DNA of 64,000 nucleotides, from contig NC_056539.1 of assembly GCF_910596095.1 (NCBI RefSeq), forward strand, positions 20,327,001 through 20,391,000, in the 5' to 3' direction. Below the pieces are notes generated by a model. It worked only from the letters and a program-made list of their open reading frames with translations, did not search any database and was not told the DNA's origin. Shown piece after piece: positions 35,331-49,450 of the stretch; within the stretch, counting starts at the first letter, position 1, and each line of letters begins with the position of its first letter. The translations under genes and the position numbers were made by a program. The DNA is from Thunnus maccoyii. Lineage: Eukaryota > Chordata > Actinopteri > Scombriformes > Scombridae.

Positions 35331-38300
35331 AGAGGGAAGGACACTGAAAAAGTCAGTCATGTTTTACCATACTTTGGAGATGCTATCTTCTCCATTTTTT
35401 GGCAAATATCTACAAATGTCTCGATCTATAAATAATTCTAAATAGTTTTTCAATATTGATGAAGAGTATTCAAATTCACAACACCAGTTCATACATGTAT
35501 TCACATGTATACATGTCAACAAGCTGCCTTTCCCATGCATTCTTTGCACCTGGTCTTGGCCAATTACTTATTGTACCTGAGGATTAGAGACAGAAAAAAG
35601 AATTAATATGAAGGATGTCAAATAAAATGTATTATTAGAATACATAAGAGCTTCTGCTCTCTGTTTCCACTACCACAGCCCTTGTAAAAAAAAAAAAAAA
35701 GCAGAACTGGCTTTGCCTTACCTATTCTTAAATCATGGTTGATGACACTCAAAATGTTGCCATTGCCATGTGTTTTATGCATTATTAACTTTGACACATG
35801 GTCATTCTAAATCTAAAGTGTCAAATGTATGGGAACACATTTTATTTCACTGTATGTAGCAGTCAGAAGAGTGAAATAATCTTGAAACTCCTGACTCATA
35901 GTGGGTTTTAGTAAACAGCGACATGGCCTCCAGAGAGCTACATGCAAGGTGGAGGATCAGGAGGACGAGTATGAAACTGTTGACTCACCCAGATCAATAG
36001 CGCCTGTTGTTTCGCTATGATGTGGCACTGTGGCTTAAGACTAGGGTGTTTTTTTTCTTCTTGTACTAATACCGGTAAAGAAACTATGCACCATCTTGCA
36101 ATAAAGGTTTTATTACACACTGCTGAATCATTGTTTCTCATCATGAGAAAAAAAAAAGCAGTTTGTGAGAAGGACAAACATCAAATGCCACAGAGCTGTC
36201 ATAGCAATTAGATATGATGTGACTGTGGCAGTGAGTCAAGATGTGGTCGGAAGATAAATATGGTGTTGGGACACTTAAACAGAGCAGGATAAGGAGTGAC
36301 TAAGATGATGTGGTGGACCTCTCATCTCCTGCCAAACACTCATTTCACACAGACAACAGAGTTAAAAAATAACACAATGACTCTGGTAGTCTTTACTATT
36401 AAACAACACCACAGTGAGTAATAACATCTGAAGATTTTAAAAGACATGAAAGCGAAGAGTGTGCTACTTCTTTTCTCTCCTTTGGATCACAAGAGCTGCT
36501 CCTATTTTGTCATTTGCTGTGCATCACAGTTAGATTCTTCTGAGAAGCTTGTCAGTTGTGAAAAAAAAAATCATAACTCAAAATACCTCAAATCAAAAAA
36601 CAGTTTGCTTGCTGCTGACACGTCACCAAGCCAAGCTTGGACCAAAAAGCACAGTCCTTGCTGCAAGGGACATCGGCCTCTCTCCACTCTCCCGAAAAGT
36701 GATTTGAGTGACAGTGTTGGAATTGACAGAAGTGGATGAGAAGGAATGTTGCTTTATAAGGTCTTCTCTGGCCGCAGGACGAGGGTGATAGTAGGAAGAA
36801 AGATCCGGGACACGCAACTAGAGAGAGAATGGCCCTGAGCTGACAATGTGGCCCTAATCTGAATGACAAGTTCTGCACATCAGCCCTCAAACCAGCCTGG
36901 GTGGGTGAGGGGGATAGATGATGAGGGAGCTAACGGGAGAGAGGAACGCAAGGGGAGATTGAGAGAGAGAGGAATAAGAAGAGACAGAGGAGGGAGGGGG
37001 GAGAGGGCAGGCAAGGGTGTCCTTCCTTCAAACATGCTGGCCTTAATGGCATGGACAGCTCTGACATTTAACCACTGAATCATTTTTAGATAAGTGGATG
37101 TGGTGGTTTGTGTGGGAAGAGTTGTGACTTGTAAAAATTTCAGGAGGCGCTTTTCAGACTGAATATAGAGAGCTTTGGAAAAAAAAAAGACAAGAAACCA
37201 GCTAATCACAGAACATTGACGATCTGCCTAATGAGTGAAACAATTTCAATTCAAGGACAAGGTTAGATAGAAGGGAAGAGAAGCAGGTTTGTGACTTTGA
37301 GGACCAGTTGTGTGATTTAATGAACCAGTTTGGAAAATCTGTGCAAGAGAAGTTGATAGCTTTACTTTCCTTTATTTATTAACTACTGTTGAGGATCTAT
37401 TGAGCAACGGCATAGACCCCCAGTTGGTTCAGTGGAGCTGCTCAGCAGCCAACACCATTCCCAGAGGGGAATTACTATGAATGTGATACAGGATGCTATT
37501 GATAAAGAACACATATGCTGAGCAGATCATGAATGAAAGGCATCCATGAAATCTGGTAAAAAAAAATAAAAAAATAAAATGTCAAAGCTGCTTTTAGGTG
37601 CGTTCACAGTAGCAAACTAGTCAAGCAAGTTTTTGTAACTGATACTGTCAAAGTTTCACAATTAGTACCGCAGATCTTGTCAAAACATCTTAGTAATCTC
37701 AGAAAGACAAATCATACAGGAGGTGATTAAATTACCCCAAAATAACAAAAAAAACATCTGCATTTGATATTACAGAAGCGTGTGAATGTGCTGCTCTATT
37801 TCAGTGTCAAAGTATATTGACAACTGAGGTTAAGTGAGACTGTTGAACTTAAAATGTGGCTAAGCAGAGGACGGGTCATTTTGAGACAGTCTTTCTATTA
37901 TTTTTCTAAACAGGATTGATATTTTTTCGCCACTCTTCAATGTCTGCTTTTTTTTTATCTTACTGTCCTAAAGTGTAGCTTTATGTGTATTCTGAGAATC
38001 TTAGGCATGAAAAAGTTGAACCATTGCCTGGAAAAAATCATGGGTGAAAACATAAAAATATTATTGTTATTTTATAATATAAAAGACCTTGGAAAATGAA
38101 AACAACATGTGAAAAAGAAGTTAAAAAGAGCATCTCCAGAAGGGAAAATTCTAAAGCTGTAAATGTACTTGGAAAACTAATTACGAATGAAATTAAATAC
38201 AAGTACATAAAAGAACTCAATGAAAATTAATACTTTTGAGAAATGAATTATCCTGCAACAAGAAACAAAATAAGAGGAGGAGAGGAATGTTGTTAGTATC

Positions 38301-38756
38301 ATTTAATGTCACCATCTAATTTTGGTAAAATTTTAAGCACTAAGTTTGTAATGCACTTTATATGGGAAAAAAAATATTTGGATGTTAAATGTGTTTCTTT
38401 TATCACCAAAAAAATGCTGCTACATGTCACGGGTAAAGAAAATATTTTGCGACACTGAAGGTAATAATTAAGAGGAGGATTTGCAAAACCAGTTTCTGTT
38501 TAGGCTTTACAATTTGGTTTGCACAAAAAAAAACACTTCAGTGGAAAACCCAGTTAATGTCTGTCCCTCACCTTCAGTCTCAGTCTCTCCCTCTCTCAGG
38601 AGGGGGGGAAATTCCTGGCGAGGGTGCTGTGAGTTGTTGCTCTCTGCCTGCAGGTACAGACCGGCCTCCTCTGTCTGCCTGTCTGTAGATATCATACCGC
38701 GACGTGATCTGTTTAGCTGCCTGACTTAATGCTCACCTGCTCACACGCCTCCGGGT

Positions 38757-38806
38757 CTGTGTGTATGTGTGTATACGTGTGTGTGTGTGTATATGTGTGT
38801 GTGTGT
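38757..38806 (+). repeat. (TG)n interrupted microsatellite
   Basis: TG units are interrupted by TATG and TACG; the tract is about 50 bp. Confidence 0.85.
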
Positions 38807-39353
38807 TGACTTCTTCCATCTCCTCACAGCTGGAATGGCATCTCCCTCTTTATCTGCTGCCCTGCGATTACAGACACAAACACACAGAGAATGATAGATG
38901 GACTTTTACTAGGCTGACAAGATATTTACAAATTTAAACACAATTAATCTTCTAGAAAACAACACGGGAAAACACACAAACACAACATTTCTATCTGTAT
39001 TGGTTTTTCTGTATATCTCAAAAATTAGAGCAAGGCACTATCCCTGTGAGAGTGAGGAGTTTGATCCCCCGCTGGGAAGACCAATAAGGAAACTGGATGC
39101 ATTCCTCTGTTGAGAGGATTTGGCGGCACCGTGTGCCAAGCGGCATATTATGTTCTATATTTTTTGTTATTTCATCCTCAGGTTGTCACGGCGCTGACAG
39201 ATACAGGCTGACGTGTACAACCACGTTCCGAAAACACACACAGACACACTTGAGTCGGGCTCTGAGTCCAGCTGGAGGTGGTCTCCTGCCAAACCTGCAG
39301 GGAAGCTGACTGTATTCATGTTCATCTCACACATGCTGATTGAAACTGACAGG

Positions 39354-39388
39354 ACACACACACACACACACACATACACACACACACA
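39354..39388 (+). repeat. (CA)n microsatellite
   Basis: About 17 CA units occur with one CATA interruption. Confidence 0.85.
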
Positions 39389-39765
39389 GGCACGTACACA
39401 CAGCTGGGAAAAAATATTTACTGGTGAGTAAATCAATATTTCAAGGGCAACCTGCTATCCTAAAAATTTTATAACCAGAATCTATTTTGCTGCCTCTGCT
39501 GCATTATTCTGTCTTTTGACTTCTTTTTCTGCTAGTTTATCTACCGTCACAAAAGGTATCTGCACTGTACATTTAAAAAAGGGAGGGCCATTGAGAAAAA
39601 GAGAAATCGAGGTGGATGTGAAAGAGAGACAGCCACAATTGGATGTAGACTAGCACTAGTGAGTAATGCCATGAGAGAGGAGCAGACTGGGGAGAAAAAG
39701 TGAGAAGTGAATAGCCAATAGGCTGGGAGAGCAACAGAAGCAAAAGAGGTGGAGGAAGAGAGTGC

Positions 39766-39788
39766 CTCTCTCTCTCTCTCTCTCTCTC
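39766..39788 (+). repeat. (CT)n microsatellite
   Basis: About eleven CT units are followed by a CA-rich run. Confidence 0.85.
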
Positions 39789-40673
39789 ACTCACTCATTC
39801 ACACTCACACACACACAAACACTAAGCAGAGAGAGACTCCGCGGGGCGCTAAATAATAACCTTCCTTGTCATTATCATCGCCGAGCCAAACCGCTCTCCA
39901 CTCCTCCTCCACCTCCTTCCGTCTTGAACACAATCATTGCCCTATCGTTTACAGTGTGCTGTTAAATGGGAACATCAATAGACACATCCATTAGCAGTGC
40001 GAGTCCTTTCCTCTCTGATTCTCAAGTGCTTTAATAGCCGGCACACACACACGCACACACACACTTTTTCATTCCGCGCCTCGTCCGACTGTTAACCAAG
40101 CTAGCCCCGCGCAGGCAAAGCCGAACTGATGGAGTGTGTCATTACAGCTGGTTAGTAACACGGTCGCAGCGAGGGTGGTGCTGTCAGTTAACCTGGAGCT
40201 AGAAACAAAGAGGATGGTGCTGCTTTCCAATTTAAGTAGCTTTGAAGCAGCAATCCTGCAACCCCTTTTCTTTTTAATTATGTATTTATTCATTTTGCTC
40301 ACGTCTTTGTGTATTAGCAGCTATGCTGCCATGTTCTCATTATACTTTTCAAACATGACCTGTTTTATCGTGACACCTTCAAATGATTTTATGTTGATGA
40401 AGTTTAAGCCTATGTGGGTGGTGCTCTTTTGTCTTTTTTTCTTGCAACAACCACTCACGATATCAACCCAGTTCTTCTTCTTGTTTATTCCAAACAAATG
40501 TTGTGGGAGAAATGTGTGCGTGGGAAAGACGTGCAAGACGTCAGGTGTTTAAACCTGAAGTGTGCATAGGATGAAATACCACTGAGTTATATCCATTGTG
40601 ATAGCAGTCACATGAACCCAAAACTGTAATAAGCCCAAACTGTTAACTCTGCTTCTTTCCTCATATTTAATTC

Positions 40674-40707
<34 letters not shown>
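40674..40707 (+). repeat. (AC)n microsatellite
   Basis: A perfect tract of about 16 AC units. Confidence 0.9.
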
Positions 40708-40709
<2 letters not shown>

Positions 40710-43182
40710 GCCTGAACTATTTTAGCCAGTGCAGTTGGGTTGTTTTGCATGTCTCAGTGTGATAACCTGGAGACATACTGAACAAGATCAATGCAAATTA
40801 TTTGAAGTTTTTGTTGACTTATAAGCTGTTGTGTTCATAAGAGGTAATAACACACACACACACACCTTTTCCCTTCAGTTATCCTAATAGAACAAACAGT
40901 ATCATCTTTAATGTAATTTGCGAAGGCCAACAAATAAAAAATTAATCATATACAAAGTGGCCAATCTTATTAAGGACTGAATTAATACCTTGTTAACCTC
41001 ATTCTGAACTTCAGTCACTGTAACTGTAGATGCAAATTAACTTGGGTAAGAAAACACACCCCGCCCGCACTCATCTAAAACACTAACGGAATGAGAGAAA
41101 GATAAGGAGGGACCAGAAGGGCGAAGAGAGTAAAGAGGGAGGGAAGGGTTTCCCACAAAGTCGCCTCACACACACTGTAATTTCAGGACGCATGTTTTTT
41201 TGGAGGGAGGGTGCAGGATGCTGGGAAGCCTGGGAGGGGCACTTGATGCTTTTAGGGGGTTGGTTATGGGTGTTTGTGGGATATGTGGTGCAGCTGTAAA
41301 ACTTGACTTGTAGAGATTGGTTTTGACTGATGAAAATAGAAAAAAAAGAAGCAGACACACTACAAAGGGCAAAGCATGCAAGACAGCACACACACATATA
41401 AACACCCCTTATGCAAAACGACATTGAACAACTGAAGAGTTTTGTTTTAAAAAGGAGATTTTATCAAATATAAATTTAGCATAAATCCCTGTTGAAGGAA
41501 AGGCTAACACCTTTTCAGATCGTCCTTTGTTGTTAAATTACTGAATTTAACGCAATTTGGAGGAAAAGTCATCAATTTGTCTTCGAATTATTCAGAGAAG
41601 ACAAGAGCACTGGATGAGTTTGTTTTCTCACATTCACACCATTATTATCCTCCTGACTCGGTGGTCTCCGATTCTTACCGTAAAAGGCGTGTGTGTGTGT
41701 GTGTGTGTGGCAGGGTGGTGGTAGACCGCAGACAGGCTCTAGGTGCCGTTGTATGTGTGTGCGCAAGTGCGTGCCTCCTTCATGTCTGGACCTGGGAAGA
41801 AAACAAACAGAGGAGAAGAGAGCACAGGATAAATTCAGGTGTTGTTTGGTAAACCGTGTTATTAAAATGTCATACAACACAAACCCACAGAAAATATGCA
41901 CACTGTAACGTGCAGGCAAAGCGTATGAATTGGAAATAAGCACACACACACACACAGCTATAAAGACATAGGCAGGAGAGAATGTACATACATAGATTAT
42001 GAACACATACACATACACACACACACACACAGAAAAACCTTTGTAAGCAACTAAATGTTTTACTGTGTTTTATTACACCAAAGTCAAGGTTTTCCTTTCA
42101 CACAACTTGGTTTATAACAGCTCCCTTTCTAAACACATTTGTAGTGGTGATATGCGTCTTAAATTATTCACTTAAATTAATCAACAGCTCCGACTGATGT
42201 GTGTAACACAATTAGCTGTAATAAGTCTGCACTTCATCTCCTATAAAGAACTCACACATGATTTTAAAATGTACAACAAGCCCACTCAAAACCCAATTCC
42301 TATAAACACTCTGGGTGGTCTTGAGAAACAATGACAAGGAGTCAGCCAGTGTGTACATTAACACATGATTCATCTCCCAAAAAAAAAAAAAAAGTTGGAC
42401 GTAGGCTGGGTGGTTTAAAGAAAGAAGAAATTAGTAAGAACAGAACACCAGTACAGGAAACATATGGAATCAGCCTTTGAAGTATTTAGCAGTCTAAAAT
42501 CAGATCTTGATAAAAACATGCTGGTGATTGTGTGTTGCAATGATTGTTATGTCTCTTTTAATAAAGCTGAAATGTCACTGATGTGCTTTTATGTGCTACC
42601 CTAAACACAATGAAGAATTTCAGGATAATGACAGAACTGGCTGTAATGTATTATATAGCGCCGGGTGTTTGACATGCCCACAGCATGATGAGACTGGGAG
42701 TGATGTGCACTGAGACAGAATGAATTATCAAAAGGAATTTCTGAGTATAACATCTTAAGTTGACCAGATGGAAAGGGAGAAAAAAATCTGTACAACCTGG
42801 AGATGCAGCGGGGGACTAGTGACTACTGACTAATGTAGCCTTCCTGGTTTTCAACTACGCCTATACACAAACATAATTAACAGACAGAAAAACATGTATT
42901 TGACTTATTTTCAGAGATATGTCAAGAGAAAAATACCGTGATAGAAAAATATTGTCTTTTCATGTGTATAAAGCCTGTCTGTTCTTTGAATGGTTTTGTT
43001 ACTGTTCTTCTCTACAAGAGCAATGGAGAAAAAGAGAAAAGAGAACTAAGACTGCAACTTTATTTATTATTCTCATCCAATAAATCTGCCAATTATTTTC
43101 TTGGTTAATTGATTAGTCGTTCGTGCTATAAAATGTTAGAAAATAGTGAAAAATTGCTCATTTTGCTTGACCAACAGTCCGA

Positions 43183-43229
43183 AACCTATAATAATAATAA
43201 TGATAACAATAACAATAATAATAATAATC
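43183..43229 (+). repeat. (AAT/AAC)n microsatellite
   Basis: A trinucleotide tract of AAT units with AAC and GAT variants. Confidence 0.8.
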
Positions 43230-44314
43230 ATAATAATCACACTCTAGAAGCTGCATTAAAATTGTTACTATTTAATTTTCTGTCAATTTACTCATCAATT
43301 AATCTACTAATAACAGTATAAGCCCTTCATGATCCTCATAATAATTCAGTTTTAGTGCCACATTTCAAAAAGATCACTTATAAAAGTTTGGAAAATCAAA
43401 ATGTAGAATAAGTGTATTTAATCTCTGTTGGGATGTTGAGAGTGACAAGTGTGAAAAGACCGTCCCAACTGAAATGTAACTTCCAACATAGGTTAAAAAT
43501 AAATTAGTAAATATTATAATAGTAGTAGTAGTTGTACTAGTACTAGTACTAGTAGGATGAGGAGTATTAAATCACATTACAGTTTTTCCATTCTTGACTT
43601 TGGACAGTCATTGTTATACTCTACATCCCCCCCATGTTTTCTTTGATTCGAATGCCATTCGGTCTCCCATTGTGAAAATAATGAGTCACACTGTGTACTC
43701 TGAAAGCTCTGGGTTCATTTGTGACCAATAAGCACATTAATGTTCCTGCTGAAAACATATTCATAAATGTTTTTAAGCCACTTTACCCATTTTAATGATT
43801 TCTTTGAGCAACCCTACTGCTTGAAGTTTTAAGAAATCCCTGAGAGTCTTTTTTTACTCATGTCTTCTTTGGTTCGAGAGCCATTTGGTCCTTGGCAAAG
43901 ACTAGTGAGAGGTCATGGTTAGATGTGGTAAGTAAAAGTGCTTCTTTCTAAAGATATCTACAGTTCATGTGCTGTGTTTAAGCATGCTATATATGGCCCA
44001 ACCAGTTCCATTTTTGGTTTGTGTAAACATCAGGAGTGGAGTTTTGGATCTTAAATATGATCCAGGACCAGGACCCTGATCCCAAAATACAAATTTTCAT
44101 ACAGAGACTCAACTTCAAATTTGACATTTTATTATATGTAGGAGGAATCTTCAACGCTCATATCAATCTCCATTTTCTTTCATGTTACATGCAGTGAGTC
44201 ACATATATTATTATAAAGTCAAGGTTCTAATGTAACCCATGCTAGAAAAATAACACCACTGCTGTAATAAATGGACCTGAAATTATATATGCGATCTGAA
44301 AACCTAGTTGCAAA

Positions 44315-44319
<5 letters not shown>

Positions 44320-44352
<33 letters not shown>

Positions 44353-44358
44353 AAAAAA
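44320..44358 (+). repeat. (CA)n followed by poly-A
   Basis: About 14 CA units run directly into about 11 A residues. The compound tract could mark the tail of an old retroposon, but no body is recognisable. Confidence 0.85.
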
Positions 44359-46362
44359 GTTGTCCAAAAGGTTGCTAAAAGGTGGCTTACTAAAATAGAC
44401 TTGCTCGTGAAATATGGTTCCTCTGAATTCCTCTCAGCCGGATTTACATCCACAGAGAAGGAACAATGATTGACCTTGGCCGGATGAAAAATTGCCTCAA
44501 TTGTTCTTACTTCACTTTGATGTTAAATACAGTGAAACAGGGCAGCGCAGGAAAGCTGCTTGCCACAGCCGGAGGAGAAATTAAACCTTTTATGCCGCCT
44601 AAGACCTGCCCCCTCCATTTCTCTTTCGAAAGTCCCCCTCTGTCCAATTGCCTGCATCTGCCAGAATATACATGCAATTTACTATTTCTGTCTTGCCTTG
44701 CTAATGTATCCTTCAGTTACTGTTCTTCTATATGGTATTTTCCTTTTTAAATCACCATGTTTATTTAACCTTTTTGTATCATTTCTCTCACACTTCTCCA
44801 TCCCTCTCTCAGTGTTTTTTTCTCTCTCCCACTCCCATCTCTCTCTCTCTCTCTCTGCTCCAGTAAGCAGACTCCCCGAGACCAGGGAGGGCACCTCCGT
44901 CATTAGGGTCCTGGCACGGAGTCACCAATTTATACTCTCATTAACTGATCCATGTGTTGCTCAGTACATAAAAAAAAAAAAAAATTCTGGGACCACCCAC
45001 GTGTTTAGGCTCTCTCAAAACAAAATGCAACAATAAAGATCTGTGTTCTCTCTGCCGGCTAAATGAGCCAATTCGCGGAAAAAGAAAAAAAAAAAAAAAA
45101 GAAGTTGCAAATTAAGGGAGTTTTTGAGCTTTTGATGGTACATGGGGTGTTTATGTGTTAACGAGAAGATGCTATTAATCAGGACTGACTGCTTGAAAAG
45201 CCCTTGTTGTGGGAATGACTGGCCATGTACTTTTTGTTCTTTTTCCACAAAGTAAAAAGAAACCTTGCATAAATTAGTTTGCTTTCAAATGTGTCAAAAG
45301 AGACTATGTGTAAGCCAGTTGGATGTCATTAACTGTTATACTGACATTTGTACTAACACATACATAACAAACTGTGCTGATAAGATAATATTAATGACTG
45401 TATATCCTGATTTTATTTTTTTTTCTTATCTTTTCATTTCCTCATTCCGATGTGGTCAGTTAGTTTGAGAGTTTTTAAACCGTATGCTGTGCCAGCAGTG
45501 TCAAGTCACAAAATACACACATGATGCTAAAAGGTTATTTCTAGTGATCCAGGTGACATTTTTCTCTCTCCTGACTGCTGCAGGGTCAAGCAAATAAACC
45601 TAGCTAGGAGTTATTAATGAACACCCTCTTTGCAATTTAAGTAAAGGGGAGTACTTGTGGTCCTGCAGCTCAATGCGGCTCAAAGAACAACAGTTCAACT
45701 TCCTGTGGGTTGAAATGTGAGATACTCGATAGATAGATAGATGCTGTTTGCGGAAAGTTTGTGCAAATTTATCACAAATGTTTCCCAAGATTTTGTCTCA
45801 GCTTCTTAAAGTTAATTAAGTGCACACAGAAAAACAAAAATCAAAAGCATTTATGGTCTTTATGGTTACCTTATGTACACAAATGTAAAACCTTTCTGCC
45901 TCATCTGGCTTCTGTTCAATGTTTAAATAAAAGCTCACCATGAAACTGTAAAATAGAGACATGCATAATGGCCTGATGTTACAAGTTGCTTAAGTTGGCT
46001 CTGTGATGAAAAGCAGAGGGCACAGACTCACAGTTGTTCTTTGTAAAGCAGAGAATCATTTCAAGTGCACATCTATGAATGTCAGGTATGTCTGCCATCT
46101 GCTTTGATCAATTCAGCTTTTTAAAAAAATCTGCTTTGTCTTATCCAAACAACCAACAGGGGTACCAGAGCAGGAAACAGGAGACATGGCTGCGCTCTTC
46201 TATTTCTATACTGTTTATGTCTGTACGCACTATATGTGCTGATCTTTGTACTTTGTCAGGATATGTCTGTGTTCTACCATATTGTGCCTGTTTGTAATAA
46301 AACTAGTACAGACATGTAGAGCTAGACAACCCAGAGCAGTTACTCACACACCCTCCTTACTC

Positions 46363-46387
46363 AAAAAAAAAAAAAAAAAAAAAAAAA
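46363..46387 (+). repeat. Poly-A tract of about 24 bases
   Basis: A single homopolymer run. No retroposed gene is recognisable just upstream of it. Confidence 0.8.
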
Positions 46388-47255
46388 TCACTAGTCTTAA
46401 TTATATCCATCCTCTGGGCGTGTCTTTCTGCTCAAAACAGACATCTGAGCCACCCCCCAACCATCAGGCCACAAACCTCACCGAGGCCTTATGGAAAGAA
46501 CTTTTTGGTGAACACATTGACCTTAGATGGAAACAAATGTATTCGGTACTGTGTGGAGTTATTTTCACTGAGGTTACAAAGACAATCTGATTTTATATTG
46601 TTTGTTGTTGGATTATCTCCTCATGTACCATAAGATCTGTAAATGATTCCAGACTTTAAAAGTTCCTGCAGAGGTTCTTTTGATAACAAAAATCTCCAGC
46701 ATGTTAAATTCAAGTGGGTGAATCATTTACCATATCAAAAGGAGGTGGGATAAAATAACAGTAATATTAAAAACGTGCAGAACACTTAGATGAAAGGGTG
46801 GAAAAGACAACACGACGCGTGCGTGTACACACACACACGCAGGTTGGAATACACAGGCGTCTGCTCCAGGGAGGAGGTTGTTGTGACTGCACTGTTCTTT
46901 TTCACAATCTGTAATTTTCAAGCTGGCACTGTGAGGGGGGCAAGCTAGTAGTGTACACATACAGAGACATAGCGACATGAAGACATACAGAGAGAGAGAG
47001 AGAGAGTCTACACAGGCAGGACTATCTGCCAGACAAATCCTCCCCGGGCTTTGATCCTCTGCCCACTTCTCTCTCTGCGGTTTTTGTTTTCAGGCAAACA
47101 ACTGTGATGTTTAGCTGAAGTGCAATAAGATTCCAAGACACTAAAAAAATAAGGACTCTCAAAAGCCTCTGTTAAAAAAAAAAAAAAAAAAAAGAAAACA
47201 ACACAAAGGAAGCACAAAAGATCTAATTTAAGATGGAAGAGGCTAAAAATAATAA

Positions 47256-47530
47256 ATGATCATCATCCCTGTCCATTCCTTCCTCCCTAATGTTTTCAAT
47301 ATGCTATCCTCCAAGGATCAAGGGGTTAATCAGCTTCTGTTGTATTTTAGCCGAGATGCTATCGAAGGCCATTTGTTCCAAGCAGCGAGGCTAATGACCC
47401 TGAGCCGACGCTTGGCGTTTGGCCGGGAACTCAGAGCAAGGGAAGGTAAGTAACCTCATATATTCTCCGGGGGCTGAGCTAATGAGAGGCAATGGGAATT
47501 CGAGCTACGGTTCATCATCTACTTAGGAAC
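47256..47530 (+). promoter_or_regulatory. Complex non-repetitive block with an exon-like core
   Basis: Balanced composition in otherwise simple DNA. The core 47351-47445 is bounded by a good acceptor (TGTTGTATTTTAG) and a consensus donor (AAG/GTAAGT). It is open in the frame reading RDAIEGHLFQAARLMTLSRR and onward, 31 residues in total. I recognise no protein family. It is either a small exon of an unseen gene or a conserved regulatory element with chance splice sites. Confidence 0.35.
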
Positions 47531-48172
47531 TAGACAGCAGTGTCGTCGTCCTAAACCAAGTGTACACACACGTATATACACATATACAGGAAAACGTTAA
47601 TAGGAAACCTCGGCATCCTCCTCCTCTTGCACCCAATTTTACCCCTGTCTTGTTAAGTAAATGTACGATGTGTAACAGTTTATCATCAATAAGTCAATAG
47701 CACATTAATTCTGAGACATTAGTATTATTACTATAAACAAGCAGGATTATCACCAAGATGGCTGGCAGCTCCCACTACCCTTTTATCCTCATTTAACCAC
47801 CTGGTTGGATTTTGTCTGCTGGGTGTCTTTACTGTATAAAATATTTTACAGAGGTGCTGTTCTTTCATCACAAAAAGCAAGTAGCAATATCCTTTTAGTG
47901 TAAGAAAGTAAAAGAAATATAGTATAGCATTATTATATTATTATACTATTAATTTAACAAGGACATAATACTAATGTTTAAAAAATGAAGCATGTTCAAT
48001 CTTTAAAAGTGTTTTCTGTGGCTTCACTTCTTAATCCAAAGATTCTTCATCACATATGACCATTAAAGGTATGCAGTATATAAACATCAATTTCATGGTG
48101 CTGCGAATTATTTATCATGAGCTGGTCGTGCCATCAGCTCCTTAAAGTTAAAGTTGTAGCTATACACAGTGT

Positions 48173-48174
<2 letters not shown>

Positions 48175-48212
<38 letters not shown>
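48175..48212 (+). repeat. (AC)n microsatellite
   Basis: About 18 AC units, nearly perfect, end in AAACAC. Confidence 0.9.
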
Positions 48213-48219
<7 letters not shown>

Positions 48220-49249
48220 AAGGTATAGCTGAGCGTGGACGCTGCTGCCATATGAGACTGAGTGAATTCTGCTGTGATGGGAAAGCGGCAGGGGGTCCAC
48301 TCCTCTGCCTTTATTCAATTCAAGTCGAGCCTGGCTGCCTCTTTCACTCCTCTGGCACGCATACTAATATTTATGCCTGTGTATGTGGAAAAAGAGAATG
48401 GGCACAGGAATAAGTACTACTGCACCCTGTATGTGTGTTTATAAAGTGTGTTTGTGTGTGTTGGTAATACCTCCAATGGCAGACTAATGATAGGTCTTAT
48501 CGACACCCAGCAGTGAATGCAGGCCTTTGTCTCCTCTCGGGACGCATTATGGAAAGCTTAGGGGGCTGCCTTTGACTCCTTTTCATTCTCTCACCCACTG
48601 ATAAAAACCCAGCACAAAAAAGGCAACTGTTATACAGCTCCTGTAGCGCGGCAAGTTGAGACACAACACACCCCTGTAACCTCATCATCAAAATAAGCAA
48701 AAGTTCGGCGCACAGCTCAGAAACTCAGAATAAGTCACTGACAAAAGATAAGAAAATAAGACTGAAATTCACATTTTGGAAAACAAAATCCCAATGCCTG
48801 AAATTACTGTTCATTTATAGTATTCAGGGTGAGCAGACAGAAAGACAGTGATGTTAAAGCAAAGTGTTAAATATTCAATCTCAAATAATATTCAATAATA
48901 CTCAAAATGACGATGATAATAAAAAACTTCTAAAATAGAAATAACATAATTCTAAATTCTTTTAACATTGCATTACTAGTTACTACTGTATTTTGCATTG
49001 TTGTTGTCAATTTGTTTGGGTATTTGATGAAATATGTCATCAAATATTAAAAAAGAAAGTGGACATCTGGTCACCCTAACAATAAATTATCTGGATTTAG
49101 TTAAAGGCTTTAATGTTTGACCTTTTTCATCTGTCTTCTTGTATAATTCACGCTTCTAAACATTTGATAAGACACCGTTTTCAAATTGATGCGGTCTCAT
49201 TTTGAAACAAATGTCGATATCAATGGCTCTTTCATTTAAGTACATCTCC

Positions 49250-49450
49250 AGATATGTGGGCCATAAGTTATCTCCACCAGGCGTAAGCCTGGAAGGAGAT
49301 AATGTGCTTGGTTGTGTGTGTGTCCGTGTGTGTATCTGTCCGCAGTTTATTTCTCATACTACTGGACCCATCACCCTAATATTTTTTTGTGCACATTTAC
49401 GACTGTATGCTCAAGGACCTCTCGTGGTTGTGGTGATTAACAATTTTTTA
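49250..49450 (+). repeat. Interspersed fish repeat with short hairpin
   Basis: The text CTCCACCAGGCGTAAGCCTGG, then GAGATAATGTGCTTGG, GTCCGCAGTTTATTTCTCA, TACTGGACCCATCACCCTAA and GTATGCTCAAGGACCTC resembles an interspersed repeat that I know from many teleost introns. The hairpin CCAGGC/GCCTGG sits at its start. Family and ends are not determined. Confidence 0.5.

Larger units (their letters stand above)
35331..47250. other. Intergenic or intronic DNA with many microsatellites, no gene supported
   Basis: Twelve kb without an ORF that resembles a protein. The sequence alternates AT-rich stretches with CA/TG, CT/GA and A runs. Short more complex pieces, such as 37381-37560, could be conserved elements. 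Longer open frames here (for example 40136-40552, 41572-42030, 44560-45036) run through simple repeats or low-complexity text and lack homology that I recognise. Confidence 0.6.

Noticed and set aside
41572..42030. 152-codon ORF on the minus strand
   Set aside because: It is built largely from CA/TG repeat translations (CVCVY, HTHTHT).
43183..43229. CRISPR-like array among the tandem repeats
   Set aside because: It is a plain trinucleotide microsatellite. No spaced repeats occur anywhere, and the DNA is eukaryotic.
44560..45036. 158-codon ORF on the plus strand
   Set aside because: It passes through CT repeats and a poly-A run. The composition is low-complexity and no family is recognised.
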